The notes: generated by a model not told the origin, from the sequence alone. Shown: positions 25,266-34,016, counted from the first letter of the stretch. The stretch is DNA of 64,000 nt from an uncultured Collinsella sp. (GCA_902491565.1 CABUIE010000001.1:62001-126000); one strand, 5' to 3'. Program-made: numbers and translations.

Positions 25266-26012
25266 CTAGAACAGGAAGCCGATGGCGATGAGGGCGATGC
25301 TGACGATGAGCACGGCGATGTCCAGGCCCTTGATGGGGTAGCGCTTGTACGAGCTGGCGCGCGTACGCAGGTAGAAGCCGCGCTGTTCTGCCGCCAAGGC
25401 TGTGGCATCGGTCTTGCCCACGCTCGAGATGAGCAGTGGCACGCACAGTGGCAGCATGAGCTTAAGCTTCTTGATGGGGTTCTTGGTGTCGTACTCGACG
25501 CCGCGTGCGGTCTGCGCCTCCATGATGGCGTTCATCTCTTGACCAAACACCGGCACGAAGCGCAGCGCCGTGGTAAAAGTGAAAGCATAGCGATACGGCA
25601 CGTGCAGCACCTCGACGCAGGCGTTGGCAAGGTCGTTGAGCTTGGTCACCGTGAGCATGAGGATGAGTGGTAACGCCACACCCAGCAGGCGCAGACAGGC
25701 CTTCGATCCCGTGATGAGGCCCGTGTCGGTGATAAAGCTCCACACCACGTTGCCATCGCGCATAAAGGCCAGCTGGAGCACCAGCATGATAAGCGCGAGC
25801 GGAATCAGCAACTTGAGCAGCGAGAACAGGCGGTTGACGACGCCCGCATAGGCACCCAGGGCAAGGGTGAGCGCCAAAAAGCCCAGCAGCGCCACGTAGG
25901 TGTCGGACAAGAAGATGCCGACGATGATGGCGGCGGCGAGGCCCAGTTTGACGACGGGGTTCAGGCGATGCAGCAGCGTGTCACCCGGCATGTAGTCGAT
26001 GACGTTAACCAC
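25266..26012 (-). CDS. ecfT: ECF transporter transmembrane (T) component
   Basis: 248 residues from a GTG at 26012 (AAGGAG about 10 bases upstream), overlapping the stop of the ATPase gene by eight bases. It has five or six hydrophobic helices and the coupling-helix ARG motif in QTARGVEYD, with a second basic LAAEQRGFYLRTR. It links the S component in the membrane to the two ATPase domains. Longer in-frame starts would overlap the ATPase gene further and lack a ribosome site. Confidence 0.9.
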   Translation of the reverse strand: MVNVIDYMPGDTLLHRLNPVVKLGLAAAIIVGIFLSDTYVALLGFLALTLALGAYAGVVNRLFSLLKLLIPLALIMLVLQLAFMRDGNVVWSFITDTGLITGSKACLRLLGVALPLILMLTVTKLNDLANACVEVLHVPYRYAFTFTTALRFVPVFGQEMNAIMEAQTARGVEYDTKNPIKKLKLMLPLCVPLLISSVGKTDATALAAEQRGFYLRTRASSYKRYPIKGLDIAVLIVSIALIAIGFLF

Positions 26013-27756
26013 GGTGGACCATCTCCTTGGTAATTCGAACGACATCGGAGACCTCGCTCACCTGCGCAAAAGCGGTCGAGACGGAAGATGCCAGACGGCG
26101 CGAGAGCTCAATAACCTGGGGAGGCTCCACGTAGGCACGCCGCATGAGATCGATGTTCGAGAATAGCTCGTGCGTGCGGCCGCGGTCGAGGATGCGACCG
26201 TCGGCCATTACCACAATGCGCTCGGCAAAATCCGAGACGACTTCCATATCGTGGCAGACCATGATAACGGCGCAACCGCGCTCGGCCATGGTGCGCACCG
26301 TTTCCATGACGGTCATGCACTCGCGGTAATCAAGGCCGCTCGTGGGCTCGTCGAGCACGACGATCTTGGGCTCAACCACTACGACGGAGGCAAGCGCCAC
26401 CATCTGGCGCTGACCGCGCGACAGCGAGAACGGTGCCTCGTCGGCGGGCAGACCAAAGCGGTCGATGACCAGCTGGGCGCGACGTAGAGCTTCGGCGCGG
26501 TCGATGCCGGCAAGTTCTAGACCAAAGGCGACCTCGTCGAGCACGGTGTCTTTGCAGATTTGGCGGTCGGGGTTCTGGAAAAGCGTTGCCACTTCGCGTG
26601 CGATGCGGCTCGTGGGAACCGATGCCGTGTCCAAGCCCGTAACGCGTACGCTGCCCGATGCGGGCTTGAGCAAACCCGTGAGCAGTTTGGTGAGCGTGGT
26701 TTTGCCGGCTCCGTTTTGGCCGACAATGCCCACGAGCTCGCCGGGGTAGAGCGTCAAGTTGAGGTCGTGAACGGCGGCGCCTCCATGGGGGTAGGAAAAC
26801 TCGACATGGTCAAAGGTGAGCACCGGCTCAGCGTCTTTCGCATGCGGGCGCAGCGACGGCGCGTGCGGGGAGCCTGCGGGCGCCTGGGTATCGCTTGTCG
26901 CACGGTCGGGGTCGACGATGCCTGCGATCAGGCGTTCCGCCTCGTCGACATCCAGACAGGGCGTGCCGCTTACCAGGCCATCGGCTTCGAGGCTGTTGAA
27001 GATGCGCGTGACGCGCGGGCAATCGACGCCGATGGTGCGAAGCTCGTCGGTGCGTGCGAAGACCTCGTGCGGCTCACCCTGCAGCGCGATCTGGCCGTGA
27101 TCGAGCACCAACACACGGTTGCAGTACTCCGAAAGTAAAGCGACCTTTTGCTCAACGACGACGATGGTGATGCCGAGCGCACGGTTTGCCTCGCGCAGCG
27201 TCTCGAAGACCAGGGTGGAGCTGGCGGGATCGAGTGCTGCGGTGGGCTCATCGAGTACCAAGACGCGCGGGCGCATGGCGAGGATGGCGGCGATGGCTAC
27301 CTTTTGCTTTTGGCCGCCCGAGAGGGTGGCGATCTCGCGGTCGCGCAGGTCGCTGATACCGACGGTTTTAAGCGCCTCGCTCACGCGCTGCTCGATCTGG
27401 TCGTGCGGAACGCCAAAGTTCTCGAGGCCAAAGAGCATTTCGTCCTCAACGACCGAAGCGACCATCTGGGTATCGATGTCCTGCAGCACGCTGCCGACGA
27501 TCTGCGATATGTCGGTGAGCGAGACCTCGCAGGTGTCGTGGCCGTCAACTAACACGGAGCCATAAAAGGTGCCGGTGTAGTGGTGAGGCACGGCGCCCGA
27601 CAGGCAGGCGGCGAGTGTGGACTTACCTGCGCCCGAGGGTCCGATGATGCCGATGAATTCCCCCTTGTCCACGCTGAGCGAGACGTGGCTGAGCGCCTGC
27701 TCGGTTTGCGTGCCATAGGAGAACGAGACATCGTCGACGTTGATGATCGTTTCCAT
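26005..27756 (-). CDS. ecfA: ECF transporter ATPase, two ABC domains fused
   Basis: 583 residues with two complete ATPase domains. Domain 1 has GPSGAGKST, LSGGQKQKVAIA and VLVLDEPTAALDP. Domain 2 (from ~300) has GQNGAGKTT, SLSRGQRQMVALA and IVVLDEPTSGLD. The linker at ~270-300 is rich in Asp, Ala and Pro. Fusion of EcfA1 and EcfA2 is common in Actinobacteria. It energises the T and S components encoded on either side. Confidence 0.93.
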   Translation of the reverse strand: METIINVDDVSFSYGTQTEQALSHVSLSVDKGEFIGIIGPSGAGKSTLAACLSGAVPHHYTGTFYGSVLVDGHDTCEVSLTDISQIVGSVLQDIDTQMVASVVEDEMLFGLENFGVPHDQIEQRVSEALKTVGISDLRDREIATLSGGQKQKVAIAAILAMRPRVLVLDEPTAALDPASSTLVFETLREANRALGITIVVVEQKVALLSEYCNRVLVLDHGQIALQGEPHEVFARTDELRTIGVDCPRVTRIFNSLEADGLVSGTPCLDVDEAERLIAGIVDPDRATSDTQAPAGSPHAPSLRPHAKDAEPVLTFDHVEFSYPHGGAAVHDLNLTLYPGELVGIVGQNGAGKTTLTKLLTGLLKPASGSVRVTGLDTASVPTSRIAREVATLFQNPDRQICKDTVLDEVAFGLELAGIDRAEALRRAQLVIDRFGLPADEAPFSLSRGQRQMVALASVVVVEPKIVVLDEPTSGLDYRECMTVMETVRTMAERGCAVIMVCHDMEVVSDFAERIVVMADGRILDRGRTHELFSNIDLMRRAYVEPPQVIELSRRLASSVSTAFAQVSEVSDVVRITKEMVHRG

Positions 27757-27776
27757 GGATACCTTTCATAGTCATC

Positions 27777-27816
27777 GGGGACGTTCTTACATGACTGGTC
27801 GTTTAGGAACGTCCCC
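27777..27816 (-). repeat. Inverted repeat between S component and ATPase genes
   Basis: GGGGACGTTC and GAACGTCCCC pair perfectly around a 20-base loop. It may adjust the ratio of S component to ATPase; no U-run follows on the coding strand. Confidence 0.55.
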
Positions 27817-27862
27817 AAATGCTCGTTGCTTGGGACAGTCTTTGGTGGTAAAGCCGGGCAGG

Positions 27863-28432
27863 TTAGTTGAGCTTAAGGGCCTTCTGGATGGGCAGGTAAA
27901 GGGCGCCGACCAGAATTGCGTTAAACACGGCGGTCATGGCGACGACGGGCAGCATGGCTGCGGCGAGCTCGCCCACAACGCCGAGCATGGCCATCTTGAT
28001 GACCATGAAGATGACGCCCGAGACAAAGGTGGTCACGAATGTTGCGACGATGGCGATGACGGGCTTAACCTGGCCGTCCTTGGCGGTGGCGTTGACAATG
28101 ACGGCCATGAGCATAGCGGCGATGCCCTCGGCGGCAAAATCGACAAACGGCGAGGTTGCAGTGATCTGGATCACGGCCGCCGAGATGAGACCAATGACGA
28201 GCGCCTGGCCAATGTTGGGACGAACGACTAGGATGGTGAGGCAGAAAGCCGAGATGATGAACTCGGGGCTGATCATGCCGCCCGAGATGCCCGAGATTGC
28301 CTTGCCGACGGTGAAGTTGAGGATGAAGCCGGCGGCAAGCAGGATGGCGAGCAGGACAAGGGCGCGGATATCGAGTTTGCCGCGGTCGGCGGTCTGGACG
28401 GTGCGGGGCTGGGCGGTGGTGTTCTGAGACAT
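27863..28432 (-). CDS. ECF transporter substrate-binding (S) component, probably for tryptophan
   Basis: 189 residues from ATG 28432 after AAAGGA. An N-terminal hydrophilic stretch is followed by about six hydrophobic helices (LVLLAILLAAGFILNFTVG, GMISPEFIISAFCLTILVV, and a C-terminal NAILVGALYLPIQKALKL), the size and layout of ECF S components. Substrate cannot be read from the protein. The leader peptide at 28578 with three consecutive Trp codons and an attenuator makes tryptophan, or a precursor, the best inference. ATPase and T genes follow on the same strand. Confidence 0.8.
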   Translation of the reverse strand: MSQNTTAQPRTVQTADRGKLDIRALVLLAILLAAGFILNFTVGKAISGISGGMISPEFIISAFCLTILVVRPNIGQALVIGLISAAVIQITATSPFVDFAAEGIAAMLMAVIVNATAKDGQVKPVIAIVATFVTTFVSGVIFMVIKMAMLGVVGELAAAMLPVVAMTAVFNAILVGALYLPIQKALKLN

Positions 28433-28510
28433 GGTGAAAGTCCTTTCGAAAAAGGGAGTGTAAGAGAAAAACGGAGGCGCGTGATGCGAATGCGATCGGG
28501 CTCGAGATAG

Positions 28511-28541
28511 AAAAAGGCCCCCGGTCGAAACCGGAGGCCTT
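28511..28541 (-). promoter_or_regulatory. Attenuator terminator before the ECF S gene
   Basis: On the minus strand AAGGCCTCCGG pairs with CCGGGGGCCTT (one G-T mismatch near the loop) around TTTCGA, followed by TTTTT. It lies between the Trp leader peptide and the S component. TTTCGACCG in its loop and 3' arm (28522-28530) is exactly complementary to CGGTCGAAA at the end of the leader peptide (28582-28590), giving an alternative antiterminator pairing. Confidence 0.85.
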
Positions 28542-28577
28542 CCAATCACCTAGAGCGCAAAAACAGGCGTGAGGGAC

Positions 28578-28646
28578 TCACTTTCGACCGATCGTATTCG
28601 CATCACGCCACCACCAGTTGTTGAGGGACTTCATCGTGTTCATCAT
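28578..28646 (-). CDS. Tryptophan leader peptide of an attenuator
   Basis: A 22-codon frame starting ATGATG at 28646, eight bases after AAAGGAG. It encodes MKSLNN followed by three consecutive Trp (TGG TGG TGG, 28608-28616), then RDANTIGRK and a TGA stop. A rho-independent terminator with a competing antiterminator follows. This is the layout of ribosome-mediated trp attenuation: stalling at scarce Trp-tRNA would free the downstream transporter. It is too short for the longer in-frame extension upstream to matter. A second region, 28588-28609, can also pair with 28479-28500 past the terminator (one mismatch). TATAGT on the minus strand at 28705-28710 is a possible -10. Confidence 0.88.
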   Translation of the reverse strand: MMNTMKSLNNWWWRDANTIGRK

Positions 28647-28841
28647 CTTGGTGGCTCCTTTCGTGATGCCTTGGCGCGGTTGCACCTCATTGCTGTTGCG
28701 CTGCACTATAGCACAGCGAAGTGTGTGCGGGGAAATCTTTTTTTGAAAAGATTTCGGCGGCGTTTCCTGCCGGTCAAAAGGGCAGGCTGAGCGGGCGGGA
28801 TGACTCATGCGACCCCGCCCGTCTCTTGGAACGCGAGGGTC

Positions 28842-30641
28842 TTAGGCCTTCTTGCGGCGATAGAGCACGAAGCCGCAGACACCGATGATGACGACGGCGC
28901 CAACGGCCATGGCGGCCATGTTGTTGCCCTCGGACTTCTCCTCGGTCGCCTCTTCCTCAACCTCGGGCTCGGCAACGTCCTCATCGGAGAGGGCCTCGTC
29001 GGCGTAGGTGATGGACTCGACTAGGCAGTCGTTGTCGGCATCGTAGTCACTCGGGACGAACTTCTCGGAGAAGTCTCCCTTCTTGAGGTAGTCGCGCATC
29101 TCCTCGAGCATGGCCTTGCACTTGACGTAGGTGTTCTTGGTCGCTGCCTTGCCGGCCTTGTTGGCCAGGGCGGTGCGGGCCTCGGTGTCCTTGGCGGCCT
29201 GCATGGCCTCGTCGACGGTCAGGTTCTGCTCAATGAGCTCCTTCTGCAGGGCGTCGAGATAGGCGCGGACGCCGGTGGCGCAGCTGTCGCGGTTCTCATA
29301 GGCGAGCGTGTTGATGTCCATGAGGACGTAGTTGATGGAGTTCTTGGGCTCCTCGTTGTTCACGACGTCTTCCTCTTCACAGTGATCGAAGGAGACATCC
29401 TGATCGCTGAAGTAGGGGCTGACCTCGGTGAGCAGTGCGGAATAGAGGGGGATAGCGACGGAGAACTCGGCGTTGGAGAGCATCTCCCACTGGATGGTCG
29501 CGATTTCGGGGTCCATGCCGTGACGGATCTGGAAGGTGTGGATCTCGGTGTTGCGGTTGGAGCCGATGGCATAGGCGCCGTCGGTGTTGGCGTTGAGGCC
29601 GGCGACATTCTCGCCGCGAGCGGCGAAGGAACGAATCATCTCAAAGGTGTTCCAGTCGGACTTGCCGGGCTGGAAGAACAGCGGCTGCATCTCGTGGACC
29701 AGGGCGCCGGTCGTCGCACGAGCGTCTTCGCGCTCGTCCTTGACGATCTCATAGTCGGTGCCCTCAGCAAGCGGAGCCATGAAGTAATCGCGGCCCTGGA
29801 CATAGCGCGACCACTGGTGCATACCGGCCTCGCTAATCTCCTCGCCGTAGGTCTTGGCGACGTCGAACTTGCCGTCGGTGTACTCGGCAAAGCCCTTCTC
29901 CTTAGGCATGGACTCGATGCCCTCGGAGTGGAGGCAGTTCTCGGTGTCGTCGAGGTCGACGTCATAGGTGAGGTTGCCGATGTTGGGGTTGAGTGAGGCA
30001 ATATCGTCGGTGAGCCTCATAGCGATCCACTGGTGGCCGGAAAGCGCTGCAAACAACCAGGTCTCGTTGTTGTCGGCAATGATGATCTGGTCGTTGGAGC
30101 AGACGCCCTGCTCGTCAATCAGGCTGCCGAGGAGCTCGACACCCTCACGGGCCGTGGCGCTCTCGCCCAGAATGACGCTGGCGTAGTTGTACTCGCCGAT
30201 GCCGGTCTCCTCGGTGACGGGGTCGGCTTCCTCTGCCTTCTCGTTATAGGAGGTGCTCAGCGTGGCAGAGCAGGAAACGCCCTTTTCGTTGATGCCAGCC
30301 TCGGAATATGCGTCGTAACGATCTTCCCACTGAGAGGGGTTGTCGCGAACGAAGGTGTAGCGGTAGGTTGCGCCCTTGGACTTGTACTCAAAGCCGGACT
30401 CGACCGAGGTGTACTTGCTGCCGTCCTTGTGTGCGGGCTCGATGCCAAAGTGCTTGATGTAGCGCGGGCCGAAGTCCTCGGAGCGTCCGTAGTACGTGTT
30501 GCCGTCTGCCGTGAGCTGGCTGCCCATGTAGATCTGGGTGCAAGCGAGCGCCGAAGTCGGCATGGCCATAATGGCCGCTGCTCCAAATGCAAGGCCGCAG
30601 CCGAGCTTCTTGAGCGTGTTGACAGGATGAGTAAACCTCAT
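28842..30641 (-). CDS. C69 family (PepD-like) dipeptidase, membrane anchored
   Basis: 599 residues from ATG 30641 after GGGAGGGATC. A signal peptide (LGCGLAFGAAAIMAMPTSALA) ends directly before the conserved nucleophile Cys of ACTQIYMGSQ, so export itself would expose the catalytic N-terminal Cys. GNTYYGRSEDFGP, ADNNETWLFA and AIGSNRNTEIH are C69 motifs. A C-terminal acidic spacer and a final helix (MAAMAVGAVVIIGVCGF) with YRRKK anchor it to the membrane; there is no LPXTG. It would hydrolyse dipeptides outside the cell. Single gene with a long upstream region. Confidence 0.9.
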   Translation of the reverse strand: MRFTHPVNTLKKLGCGLAFGAAAIMAMPTSALACTQIYMGSQLTADGNTYYGRSEDFGPRYIKHFGIEPAHKDGSKYTSVESGFEYKSKGATYRYTFVRDNPSQWEDRYDAYSEAGINEKGVSCSATLSTSYNEKAEEADPVTEETGIGEYNYASVILGESATAREGVELLGSLIDEQGVCSNDQIIIADNNETWLFAALSGHQWIAMRLTDDIASLNPNIGNLTYDVDLDDTENCLHSEGIESMPKEKGFAEYTDGKFDVAKTYGEEISEAGMHQWSRYVQGRDYFMAPLAEGTDYEIVKDEREDARATTGALVHEMQPLFFQPGKSDWNTFEMIRSFAARGENVAGLNANTDGAYAIGSNRNTEIHTFQIRHGMDPEIATIQWEMLSNAEFSVAIPLYSALLTEVSPYFSDQDVSFDHCEEEDVVNNEEPKNSINYVLMDINTLAYENRDSCATGVRAYLDALQKELIEQNLTVDEAMQAAKDTEARTALANKAGKAATKNTYVKCKAMLEEMRDYLKKGDFSEKFVPSDYDADNDCLVESITYADEALSDEDVAEPEVEEEATEEKSEGNNMAAMAVGAVVIIGVCGFVLYRRKKA

Positions 30642-30753
30642 GATCCCTCCCAACTGTTGAAACCCCGCGAAACCGTACGGAGTTTCAGCTAATAAATACA
30701 TCTACTAGCCTAAAGGAAGTGTAAAGAGTATTCATTCGACAACAGCTTTTACT

Positions 30754-30783
30754 CGATGAGCGTGAAGAAATATACGATGAGCG
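30754..30783. promoter_or_regulatory. Direct repeats 21 bp apart, possible operator
   Basis: CGATGAGCG occurs at 30754-30762 and 30775-30783. A spacing of two helical turns upstream of the C69 dipeptidase suggests a regulator site. Confidence 0.35.
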
Positions 30784-30865
30784 GATAATAATACTCATTT
30801 TATTGCTTTAGTTAAATAAAGGCACCCTGCATTTACTGTAGCTGAATAAAGCGCCAGACAATGCT

Positions 30866-30916
30866 CAAAAAGAAAACTCTCCCGCTGTTTAGGATTTGCA
30901 TAAACAACGGGAGAGT
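30866..30916 (-). terminator. Terminator after the lipid kinase operon
   Basis: On the minus strand ACTCTCCCG and CGGGAGAGT close a stem extended by TTGTTTA/TAAACAG, followed by TTTTCTTTTT. Confidence 0.85.
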
Positions 30917-30949
30917 CGATAACTGGATGAATATCATACCAATGTGGAT

Positions 30950-31042
30950 TTACTTCTTTCGGCGGTGGATCACATTGATGGCGTAACCAACGAGCATGGC
31001 CAAGACGATGACGATAAAGCCAATCAGGGGATTGTCGTTCAT
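30950..31042 (-). CDS. 30-residue single-helix membrane peptide
   Basis: ATG 31042 with TAGGAGG, whose TAG is the stop of the lipid kinase gene, so the two are coupled. The product has a short polar start (MNDNPL), one helix (IGFIVIVLAMLVGYAI) and a basic end (HRRKK), predicting N-out/C-in or a simple anchor. A terminator follows at 30866-30916. It is too short for usual gene finders. Possible roles: a partner of the kinase at the membrane or a small accessory peptide; unproven. Confidence 0.65.
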   Translation of the reverse strand: MNDNPLIGFIVIVLAMLVGYAINVIHRRKK

Positions 31043-31051
31043 GGGGTCCTC

Positions 31052-31969
31052 CTATTTTCCGAGCGGGGAGAATTCGTCGACGATGAGGTCGAGGCATTGC
31101 GGAAGCGCGCGGGCTCCAAAGACGCCCGAATTGCTGGAGATAATCTCGCCATCGAACTGCATGCCCAGCGACGGGGTGCAGGTGATCTTGGCTTCCTTGG
31201 TCTGGATGATCTTGAACTGCGGGCGCCCGAGTACCTTGCCGGCGGGGTCAAGCGCAGCGGTGATCACAGTAGGCAGCAGCTGCACGGTGCGCACGGGTTC
31301 GATGACCGCAATGTCGACCATGCCATCGTTCATGCGGCAGTCGGGGAACAGGTTGATGTCGTTTTGGATGACCGAGGTGTTGCCGGCCATGCAGCAGATG
31401 CCGTCGAGCTCCTCGACAATGCCGTCATGCTCAATCGTAAAGTGCGCTACCGTAGGGTTGGGCGTGGCGAGCGCAGAGAGGAAGTAGGCGATCTCGCCGA
31501 TGTCGTTTTTGGTGGGGGCGGCCTTCATCATGATTTCGGCGTCGAAACCCGAGCCGGCGATGATGATGAAGCCGTGGCGCTTCTCGTTGCCGTTCTCGTC
31601 GAGCCAAAAGAGCTCGCCCATGTCGACTTTGACCGTGCGACCGGCACGGCAAGCCTTGGCAAGCGCCGCTGCCTCGGGGGCATTACCGATGTTGTTGAAG
31701 AACAGGCAGGCCGTACCGGAGGGGAAGACGAGCGTGGGGACACCGCATCCGCGCATCTGGTCGAGCACGTTGGAGACAGTGCCGTCGCCGCCCGAAACGA
31801 CCACGCGGTCAAACTCGCGCACGTCTGCCACGGCGTCCTCGGGTTCCATGCCATCGCCGATAAAGCGCATCACGACCTCGTCGCCGCCCTGTGCAAGGGC
31901 GTGCGTGAATGCGAAGATTTCATCTGAGCTGGGGCCCGATGCCGGGTTGTGGATGATAAGGCAGCGCAT
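31052..31969 (-). CDS. Diacylglycerol kinase family lipid kinase
   Basis: 305 residues. It begins LIIHNPASG, has VVVSGGDGTVSNV (nucleotide loop) and VFPSGTACLF where most relatives have P-L/x-GT-x-N. It also has GSGFDAEIM and the C-terminal LGMQFDGEI strand. DagK/YegS-type enzymes phosphorylate diacylglycerol or similar lipids on the inner membrane face. It is followed directly by the 30-residue membrane peptide. Confidence 0.88.
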   Translation of the reverse strand: MRCLIIHNPASGPSSDEIFAFTHALAQGGDEVVMRFIGDGMEPEDAVADVREFDRVVVSGGDGTVSNVLDQMRGCGVPTLVFPSGTACLFFNNIGNAPEAAALAKACRAGRTVKVDMGELFWLDENGNEKRHGFIIIAGSGFDAEIMMKAAPTKNDIGEIAYFLSALATPNPTVAHFTIEHDGIVEELDGICCMAGNTSVIQNDINLFPDCRMNDGMVDIAVIEPVRTVQLLPTVITAALDPAGKVLGRPQFKIIQTKEAKITCTPSLGMQFDGEIISSNSGVFGARALPQCLDLIVDEFSPLGK

Positions 31970-32067
31970 ACTTACGTTCCCGTTCTGTGACTAACCGAGT
32001 ATAGTTGTAAGGCAATGCCGATATCCTACCCGTGTTTTTCGGGCCTAACCTTATTCGATGGGTTGAT

Positions 32068-33201
32068 ATGTACATTTCCACACATCAGGCTCTACTCGAC
32101 TTTTGCCAGCGCGCCCGTGAGTTCGACGCGATTGCCGTCGATACCGAGTTTTTGCGCGAGCGCACGTTCCATCCGCGTCTGTGTTTGGTTCAGATTGCCA
32201 CCCCTGCCGAGAGCGTAGCGGTCGATCCCCTGGTAATCGACGACCTATCGCCGCTGGCCGAGCTTATGGCCGACGAGAGCGTGACCAAGGTCTTTCACGC
32301 GTGCTCGCAGGATATGGAGGTCATGCTCCATACCGTAGGCGTGCTGCCGCGTCCGATTTTTGACACGCAGGTGGCCGCCGCCTTTTTGGGCGAGCGCCAG
32401 CAGATTTCGTATGGCGCGCTTGTTCAGACGTTCTGCGGTGTATCGCTGCCCAAGACCGAGTCGCTGACCGACTGGTCGCGCCGCCCGCTGACCGATAAGC
32501 AGATTGAGTACGCGATCGATGACGTCAAGTATCTGATCGTGGCCTATACCGAGATGATGAGCCGCCTGCGCGAGCTGGGCCGCGTGGACTGGGTGCTCGA
32601 CGAGCTGCGCCCGCTGGCTGACGAGTCGCACTATCGCGCCGATCGCCACGAGGCGTTCCGCAAGGTCAAACGCATCAACTCGTGCAGTCGTCACCAGCTG
32701 GGTATCGCGCGCGAGCTCGCCGCCTGGCGCGAGGACCGCGCCGAGCGCCGCAACATCCCGCGCAAATGGGTCATGTCCGACGACACGCTGCTTGCGCTCG
32801 TTAAACGCAATCCCGTGCGCGTTGAGGAGTTCCGCAGCATTCGCGGTACCGATCAGTTGGGGGAGCGCGACGTGGACGGTGCGCTCATGGCCATCAAGCG
32901 CGGCGCAAGCTGCCCGCACGATCGCCTGCCGCTCATGGTGCGCGGGCATCGCCAGATCTCTCCGGAGTTGGAGAGCGTGACGGATCTCATGTACGCGCTC
33001 ATCCGCCTGGTTGCCGAACGCTCGGGAGTGGCGACCTCGGTCATTGCCTCGCGCGATGACCTGGCCGACTACATTGAGCATCCCGAGCAGAGCCCCTTGC
33101 GCGAAGGCTGGCGCTTTGAGCTTGTGGGCTCGCGCCTGGACGATCTGCTCTCGGGCAACATGGGGTTGACGGTCAAAGATGGCAAAATTGAATTGCTGTA
33201 A
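32068..33201 (+). CDS. rnd: Ribonuclease D
   Basis: 377 residues from ATG 32068; a GTG at 32032 is in frame but adds no conserved sequence. The DEDD exonuclease core is visible: AIAVDTEFLRER (Asp, Glu), FHACSQDMEVM, and YAIDDVKYLIVAY with the final Asp/Tyr. HRDC-like helical domains follow (~210-290 and ~310-370). It trims tRNA and other RNA 3' ends. Alone, divergent from the lipid kinase gene. Confidence 0.93.
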   Translation: MYISTHQALLDFCQRAREFDAIAVDTEFLRERTFHPRLCLVQIATPAESVAVDPLVIDDLSPLAELMADESVTKVFHACSQDMEVMLHTVGVLPRPIFDTQVAAAFLGERQQISYGALVQTFCGVSLPKTESLTDWSRRPLTDKQIEYAIDDVKYLIVAYTEMMSRLRELGRVDWVLDELRPLADESHYRADRHEAFRKVKRINSCSRHQLGIARELAAWREDRAERRNIPRKWVMSDDTLLALVKRNPVRVEEFRSIRGTDQLGERDVDGALMAIKRGASCPHDRLPLMVRGHRQISPELESVTDLMYALIRLVAERSGVATSVIASRDDLADYIEHPEQSPLREGWRFELVGSRLDDLLSGNMGLTVKDGKIELL

Positions 33202-33265
33202 GGAAGCCTAGCCGCTTGAGTGGGTAGAATGCCTCCAACGTGTAACTCGATTCGGAGGAATTCGC

Positions 33266-33970
33266 ATGCCTTATTACTATGGATACGGCTTTGGCATCGA
33301 CCCGCTGTACCTGCTGGTTGTTCTTGTCTGCACGGTGATTGGTCTTGCCGCACAGAACTATATCAACTCGACGTACAAAACCTGGTCCAAGGTTCGCTCG
33401 GACGGCGACACGGGCGCCACGGTCGCTCGCCGCATGCTCGACGCCAACGGCTGCAACGCCGTGGGTATCAAGGGTGTCGCCGGCGAGCTCACCGACCATT
33501 ACAACCCGCAGGACAATAACCTGTATCTCTCGGATGCCAACCGTTCGGGCGGGTCGGTCGCAAGCGTTGCCGTCGCCTGCCACGAGGCGGGCCATGCCGC
33601 CCAGCGTCAAAGCGGTTACGCCATGATGAAGGTTCGCACCGCCCTCGTGCCGGTCGTCAACTTTACCCAGAACACCTGGACCATCGTGTTGCTCTTGGGC
33701 CTGTTTATGAACATCGCGGGACTCACGACCCTCGCACTGATCTTCTTCTCGTTTAGCGTGCTGTTCCAACTGGTTACGCTGCCGGTTGAGATTGATGCCA
33801 GCCGGCGTGCCGTGGCGTATATTGAGCAGTCGGGTATGAGCTCCAAGCAGGTCAACGGTGCCAAGAAGGTGCTGACGGCCGCCGCGCTTACCTATGTGGC
33901 TGCGGCGCTCACCTCGATTATTCAGCTGCTCTATCTTATGGCTCGCTACAACAGAAACTCCAACCGATAA
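33266..33970 (+). CDS. Membrane zinc metallopeptidase (YugP-like)
   Basis: 234 residues from ATG 33266 after GGAGGAA. A Tyr/Gly-rich N-terminus and a first helix (LYLLVVLVCTVIGLAA) precede the zinc motif VACHEAGHAAQ near 108-118. NNLYLSD and hydrophobic helices follow, with a distal EIDASRRA that probably supplies the third zinc ligand. Members are PF04298-type membrane proteases of unknown substrate. Confidence 0.9.
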   Translation: MPYYYGYGFGIDPLYLLVVLVCTVIGLAAQNYINSTYKTWSKVRSDGDTGATVARRMLDANGCNAVGIKGVAGELTDHYNPQDNNLYLSDANRSGGSVASVAVACHEAGHAAQRQSGYAMMKVRTALVPVVNFTQNTWTIVLLLGLFMNIAGLTTLALIFFSFSVLFQLVTLPVEIDASRRAVAYIEQSGMSSKQVNGAKKVLTAAALTYVAAALTSIIQLLYLMARYNRNSNR

Positions 33971-33986
33971 CAAATGGGACAGGCAG

Positions 33987-34016
33987 GCGCCGCGGGGATT
34001 CGTGTCCCCGCGGCGC
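33987..34016 (+). terminator. Perfect GC-rich hairpin
   Basis: GCGCCGCGGGGA pairs with TCCCCGCGGCGC around TTCGTG after the metallopeptidase gene. There is no U-run, so termination is only partial or it acts as a 3' stabiliser. Confidence 0.6.

Larger units (their letters stand above)
30642..30949. other. 308-bp gap between the C69 and small membrane genes
   Basis: AT-rich. It holds a palindromic GAAACCGTACGG region at 30671-30688 close to the C69 gene, a pair of CGATGAGCG direct repeats 21 bp apart (30754 and 30775), and a minus-strand terminator at 30866. The C69 promoter probably lies here, but no convincing -35/-10 pair could be fixed. Confidence 0.5.
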
